DNA from: Beroe ovata
Taxonomy: Eukaryota; Ctenophora; Nuda; Beroida; Beroidae
Length of the DNA: 12,695 nt
Reading direction: 5' to 3'
Assembly (NCBI GenBank): GCA_946803715.1
Contig: CAMPET010000003.1
Span: 629,127-641,821, forward strand
Below, in pieces: positions 9,201 through 12,695 of this stretch. The notes under the pieces were generated by a model. The model saw only the letters and a list, made by a program, of their open reading frames with translations, was not told the DNA's origin and did no database searches. Positions within the stretch are counted from its first letter, which is position 1. Every line of letters starts with the position of its first letter. The translations under genes and the position numbers were made by a program.

Positions 9201-9889
9201 TTGGCGGTAATGTTATGGTTCTCTATGACATTGACTGGAACCCTGCAAACGACCAACAAGCAATGGCAAGAGTATGGCGGGATGGGCAGAAACAAAATGT
9301 GGAGATATATCGGCTCATCACGGCGGGAACTATTGAGGAGAAAATACTCCAGAGACAGGTTCTAACAAGAATAATTGTTCAAATTCGCAATTTTCAATAA
9401 TTTTCCTGTAGTTCCCGTGAGTCTGAGTTGACCTCCTCTCCTCCCCCCAGATCAGAAAGCAGGGGCTGAGCAGTTGTGTATTGGATAACGAGAGGGAGCA
9501 GTGCAGCTTCACACTGGATGAGTTGAGAGACATCTTCTCATACGACTTTGAAACCAACTCCATGACACACGATCTCTTAAACTGCTCGTGCAATGGACTG
9601 TACAGGTGTGTAGTGGCAGTCGGTGTTTTGTACAAATTCTGTGATTTTTGCTGATGACACTAGTCACTCATTGCTCATCATCGAGAACTGACTAATCTGC
9701 TGCACACAGCAAATACCCTATGATTAGTATTTTCCATCCCTCCTCGCACATTTCAGACCGCAAGACTCTGATGCCGGTGACGATCACAGTGCTGATATCA
9801 CCACAGAGCTTATGACATGGGAACACGCACACCACACTGATCCCAATATCTCATTCCAGTTCATCAAACGGAAATCGTCCAAAATGTGA
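6291..9889 (+). CDS. RAD54B: RAD54B, SNF2-family DNA translocase of homologous recombination
   Basis: Nuclear ATP-dependent double-strand DNA translocase that aids RAD51 in homologous recombination (family knowledge). Nine exons: 6291-6580, 6675-7653, 8072-8256, 8359-8503, 8625-8798, 8884-9005, 9148-9358, 9451-9605, 9757-9889. All are GT-AG and phase-consistent; 2394 nt give 797 residues (human 910). The N-terminus MRQSAAPS matches vertebrate RAD54B, and in-frame TAA at 6231 with no intervening ATG supports the start. SKKKNKTWE (residues 99-107) is a RAD54B N-domain signature. Helicase motifs: [10 protein letters not shown] 280-288 (Lys287), II DEGH 386-389, III TGTPVQN 414-420, LKKLCNHPC 538-546, VLVSNYTQ 584-591, RLDG 609-612, [11 protein letters not shown] 639-648, [10 protein letters not shown] 673-680. 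The C-terminal tail has W775 and DPNISFQF, as in the family. The region after the CNHP motif is shorter than in human. Exons 1-7 are AT-rich at third positions and exons 8-9 less so. Exon 4 has an alternative in-frame acceptor. Intron 2 carries a fold-back element. Confidence 0.95.
7744..7986. mobile_element. Fold-back MITE-like element in RAD54B intron 2
   Basis: The left arm beginning TTTAGCTAAAACACTAT (7744) matches imperfectly the reverse complement of the right arm ending at 7986 (TATAGCTAAAAACTAT). The similarity reaches inward to internal motifs CTAAATGATGCGC (7799-7811) and CTAAATGGTACGC (7896-7908), so each arm is nearly 100 bp. The centre holds a perfect palindrome, ACTCTTAC-T-GTAAGAGT (7846-7862), and telomere-like TAAGGG TTAGGG TAAGGG (7862-7879). 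No clear target duplication was found. It accounts for more than half of this 418-nt intron, the longest in the gene. Confidence 0.7.
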
Positions 9890-10001
9890 CAGTGTTCCTT
9901 ATCAAAAACGGATTGCGAGAGATAACTTCGTACCCCGAATGGGGAAATGTATTTTTGCGTATTTCCAGTTAATTGAGATAAATAAGTTTTGTTGAAATTA
10001 T

Positions 10002-10047
10002 GTTACGAATATTTTGTATGTAATGTTGCGAACATTTTGTATGTAAT
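10002..10047. repeat. 23-bp tandem duplication with TGTA motifs
   Basis: Two units of the form GTTRCGAAYATTTTGTATG followed by TAAT, at 10002-10024 and 10025-10047, followed by the start of a third (GTTAC). Each unit has TGTA elements of the kind read by cleavage factor Im upstream of poly(A) sites (family knowledge; role here inferred). Confidence 0.8.
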
Positions 10048-10098
10048 GTTACTGTTAATGTAATGATGTTTTTGAATGCTGATAATGATATTTATTGC

Positions 10099-10170
10099 AT
10101 GAATGAGTCTCAGCGAGAAAGTGAGGCACTGTCTCACCATCGTGTCTCATCTGTGTATCAGCAGTGTTAA
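10099..10170 (+). other. Possible short upstream ORF of the RIF1-like gene
   Basis: ATG at 10099 opens a 23-codon frame ending in TAA at 10168-10170, 97 bp before the assigned start. If the leader of the RIF1-like mRNA begins upstream of it, it would be a uORF. No splice donor joins it obviously to the main frame, and nothing in the peptide is recognisable. Confidence 0.2.
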
Positions 10171-10267
10171 ATGTCTCTCCAGCATCTCTTTCGAATCTCC
10201 AATATTTCTGCCGTTTTCCTAATCCAAACACTACTTTACTAGGATGAAGGTTACCAAACCATGTTGA

Positions 10268-12592
10268 ATGGTGAGAGTTACTCCACTGCCCACTTCTCAC
10301 GATGGAGTTATCAGTGCGGGTATAACGGAAACAGAGTTCAATGAGCTCCTGCTGTCACTACCACGCACTGGTCCAGAGACCAGGGTGGAGTTCTGGAATC
10401 ACGTTGCAAAGTTAGTAGCTTCTACACGCATGCACTAGATCCCGGACCATGGCGATATTTCAATATGTCGGGAAGTGTCGAACAAACTCACTCCCTATCA
10501 TAGTTTGACAGGGTTGTCCACTATTTGACATGCCTAATGATTGATTGCTCCCGTGAGTGGATGTCGTTTATCAGAAATCAGCAAATTATTTATTAAGATT
10601 CATCAACTTCAAGGATTTATAAACGTTTAAGATAGGTAGATGCTAGATAAAGATGTTGTGGCGTTGTGCACCTGCACGATATGTCACAAATAATACTCAA
10701 CTAAACATAATAAGAACCTCGGAACCTTAGACATATGTCAGAGTCAAACTGCTACTCCTAGTATAATATTCCGCTCGGTTTCGATCTCCAGGATCGCTGG
10801 ACATGATAACGCCATGAGAGAGTATCTGGAGAAGGCTATCGAGTCACGTGATCTCGGCAAGAGTATGAAGAGTGACATGGAGGGTTCATTGGCTGAGGTG
10901 AAGTGTGCTGTGGTGCTTGCTGCGGGATACTGCGTTGCTAGACCACAGTTAGCCAGGTATGTTCATGAGATTTGTCACCGACAGTAATTGTGGTGACCGG
11001 TTTTCATACTGTCTAATTTCCCCCTTCACACAGTCCTGATGCATCTTCTTCTGAGTTTTGACTCAACGACTACTCTTGTTACAGACACCTGGACACGAAG
11101 ACGCTGGTACAGACGATAGTCAGCATCCCAAGGAACTCACAGTACAGCAAGCAGCTGTGTATCAAGTGTGCTTGGGCTATTGCTAATGTCAGACAAGCTG
11201 GAACACTGTCTGATTTGGGATATGATGTCATGGAAATGTTGTGTGATATTCTCAACCAGAAAGTTAGTAACAGCAACATGTCACGACGTGTACACTATAC
11301 ATGACTTCATGAACATAGGTTTTCAATTTGTCTTACAATTTTGTGTACTCATTAGCCACTCCTTAAATAACACTAAATGACGTCACTTCATCACGTCACT
11401 TCACGTTGTCACTGCCCAATGCCAATTTAACATTTATGCTAAATGCTAATAACATGTCACTACCCAGGTATTGAAGGATGACGTTGCAGTTCACAAGGAG
11501 TTAGTCAGGTTGTTAGATAAGATGTTGGTGTCTGTTCCTGGTGTTGCTTGTCAGACAACCTTCCTACAAACCTGGTTACCACGTGTAATCTCACTTACTG
11601 TCAACAAGCTACAACTGGTGAGCGTGGTGTCGTGGTGAAATACCTATGACGTCATTGATATATTTCAATGAGTCTGAATGAAGCTAGTGTAAAAATATAA
11701 GTGACGGATTTGATGGATTTTGACCGGTTTTTCTATCCAAAAAGCAGGAATTTTCACAGCTTTTTAGTTTTCATTATCATACGTTGTGCATACAGATTCT
11801 GTTCAAACATAAAATGTTCATCACAAGCACATACCCCATCATCATCAGATCCGGGAAAAGGCTAAGGACATCTTGAGCAAGCACATGAGTGTTCTGCTCA
11901 GAGAGGCTGGGAGTGATGTGAATAAGATATCTGGACAGATTCTTTTCATGCACATCAACTCTCGAAACAAACCTGTGAGTTTGAGCCAAACAATTACCAT
12001 GATCATCTCAACTCCATTGCAAAATGTGGAGTTCAATCAAAAGTAGAATCATGAACAATACCTACTCTTCTTAGGACAATCTAATTCCCCATCTTGTTTG
12101 CTCACCATATTCCCCTTCCAGTCAAACCCACTGCTCCAAGAGTTACAAGAGCTCGCAGCAAACGGTCACAGTGGATATGTTATTGATGTTTGGCTATCCC
12201 TTGTTCACATGACGAGCAAGGTACCTTCATGAGGGAAAATTAAAGGATAAAGATTACTTTCAGCTCAATCTATCATAATTCCTCTCAAAAATTATAGTGT
12301 GTTTTACCATCGTTCAAAATTTTCATTCAAACTAAAGGATAACATGTGCTTAATTTATCACAATTCTTCTCAAATAGTCTGCTCTATTTATCGCTTTAAT
12401 GATTCATCTCTCAGCTGTTTTTATTATCAATTGCACCTGATTGCACCGTTTTTTTTCTCAGTTGATAATGAAGAGAAGTGCGTACAGCAACGAGCTGTTC
12501 TCTATCCCCAACTACTTCACGAAGCATCTGTCAGATGATGAGAGCCGGCTATCACTCCTGCAGAGCTGGATCAAAGTCGTGGATATCTACCG
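10268..12592 (+). CDS. RIF1: RIF1-like protein, N-terminal HEAT-like repeat region (3' end beyond window)
   Basis: RIF1 controls replication timing through PP1 and double-strand-break repair choice (family knowledge). Seven plus-strand exons: 10268-10410, 10792-10956, 11085-11262, 11468-11617, 11849-11974, 12122-12220, 12462-12592. All are GT-AG with matching phases, giving 330 residues plus a split codon. The start ATGG is preceded directly by an in-frame TGA. The product is helical HEAT-like sequence without catalytic motifs. Matches to the animal RIF1 N-terminal domain that I can align: VLAAGYCV with ALGFCLY; KCAWAIANVR (from about 138) with RALWVISKQ; WLPRVISLTV followed by IREKAKDILSKHMSVLL (about 198-229) with the RIF1 IPLVV...RGATALE.GMPLLL block; YVIDVWLSLV (about 270-279); and the final LLQSWIKVVDIY, like the RIF1 AWKSLIDNF helix. 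Similarity is modest, so another large HEAT-repeat protein is possible. It lies 378 bp downstream of RAD54B on the same strand. RIF1's PP1-binding motifs would lie outside the window. Confidence 0.7.
11378..11408. promoter_or_regulatory. CRE-like cluster in RIF1-like intron 3
   Basis: Perfect CRE octamer TGACGTCA at 11378-11385, followed by CACGTCAC near 11393 and TCACGT near 11401, forming a short run of ACGTCACTTC units. The octamer is the classical CREB/ATF site; use within this intron is inference. Confidence 0.35.
11647..11654. promoter_or_regulatory. Second perfect CRE octamer, RIF1-like intron 4
   Basis: TGACGTCA again, 262 bp downstream of the first and in the next intron. Two copies of this CpG-containing palindrome so close together are unlikely by chance, though not impossible. 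Confidence 0.3.
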
Positions 12593-12638
12593 GTGAGCAT
12601 ATATAAGTATATAGTGAGGAGTGAGGAGAGAGGGATGA

Positions 12639-12695
12639 GGAGTGAGGGGGAATATCAGGAGTGAGGGGGAATATCAGGAGTGAGAGGGAGTGTGA
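12639..12695. repeat. 19-bp G-rich tandem repeat at the right edge
   Basis: Units of GGAGTGAGGGGGAATATCA at 12639-12657 and 12658-12676, with a partial third to the window end. It is part of a longer purine-rich stretch from about 12614 in the intron that follows RIF1-like exon 7, and it may continue beyond the window. Confidence 0.85.

Larger units (their letters stand above)
9890..10267. other. RAD54B 3' UTR and RIF1-like 5' region
   Basis: Short spacer between two genes on the same strand. I see no AATAAA on the plus strand. The first part is AT-rich with a 23-bp duplication; the second part has a short upstream frame. GATAAA at about 9977 is a possible weak poly(A) hexamer. Confidence 0.5.

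Noticed and set aside
10055-10300. Minus-strand gene between RAD54B and the RIF1-like gene, with AATAAA as the complement of 10091-10096
   Set aside because: The 81-residue frame has no similarity, and overlaps the first RIF1-like exon.
1-12695. tRNA or rRNA genes
   Set aside because: I saw no cloverleaf with matching A and B boxes and no rRNA-like stretch on either strand.

Overview
This is a eukaryotic, intron-rich and gene-dense window, most likely from a compact-genome invertebrate animal. A sponge or other early-branching metazoan would fit, but the sequence alone does not settle it. Three features point this way. All introns have GT-AG borders and many are only 76-150 nt long. The genes are recognisable animal orthologues (MAPK15/ERK7, BBOX1-like, RAD54B, RIF1-like). 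Spaces between genes are short. Gene models were built by hand by joining exons whose borders, reading phases and protein similarity all agree.

Layout. (1) 72-4761, minus strand: the 5' half of a MAPK15/ERK7-type protein kinase. Five exons encode 144 residues, from the initiator Met to the HRDLK catalytic loop, and the gene runs off the left edge. (2) 2362-3977, plus strand: a complete two-exon gene for a 435-residue gamma-butyrobetaine dioxygenase-like enzyme, lying wholly inside intron 3 of the kinase gene on the opposite strand. (3) 4762-6290: intergenic space between the divergent kinase and RAD54B genes, with a CpG-rich block at about 5310-5815. (4) 6291-9889, plus strand: a complete nine-exon RAD54B gene (797 residues). 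(5) 10268-12592, plus strand: the first seven exons (330 codons) of a gene whose protein resembles the N-terminal HEAT-like region of RIF1; it runs off the right edge. It starts only 378 bp after the RAD54B stop.

Non-coding elements include a 739-bp non-autonomous transposon with 21-bp terminal inverted repeats and a TA duplication in kinase intron 4. A roughly 245-bp fold-back element with a telomere-like core lies in RAD54B intron 2. There are also a CA microsatellite, several short tandem repeats, a hairpin in the dioxygenase intron, and repeated CRE-type octamers in RIF1 introns.

Functionally, RAD54B and RIF1 both belong to DNA double-strand-break repair and replication control and sit head to tail. 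The kinase and the nested carnitine-pathway enzyme have no obvious shared pathway. No wholly new protein system is evident. The most unusual points are the nested opposite-strand gene, the mixed character of its product, the RAD54B-RIF1 pair, and the two intronic elements.
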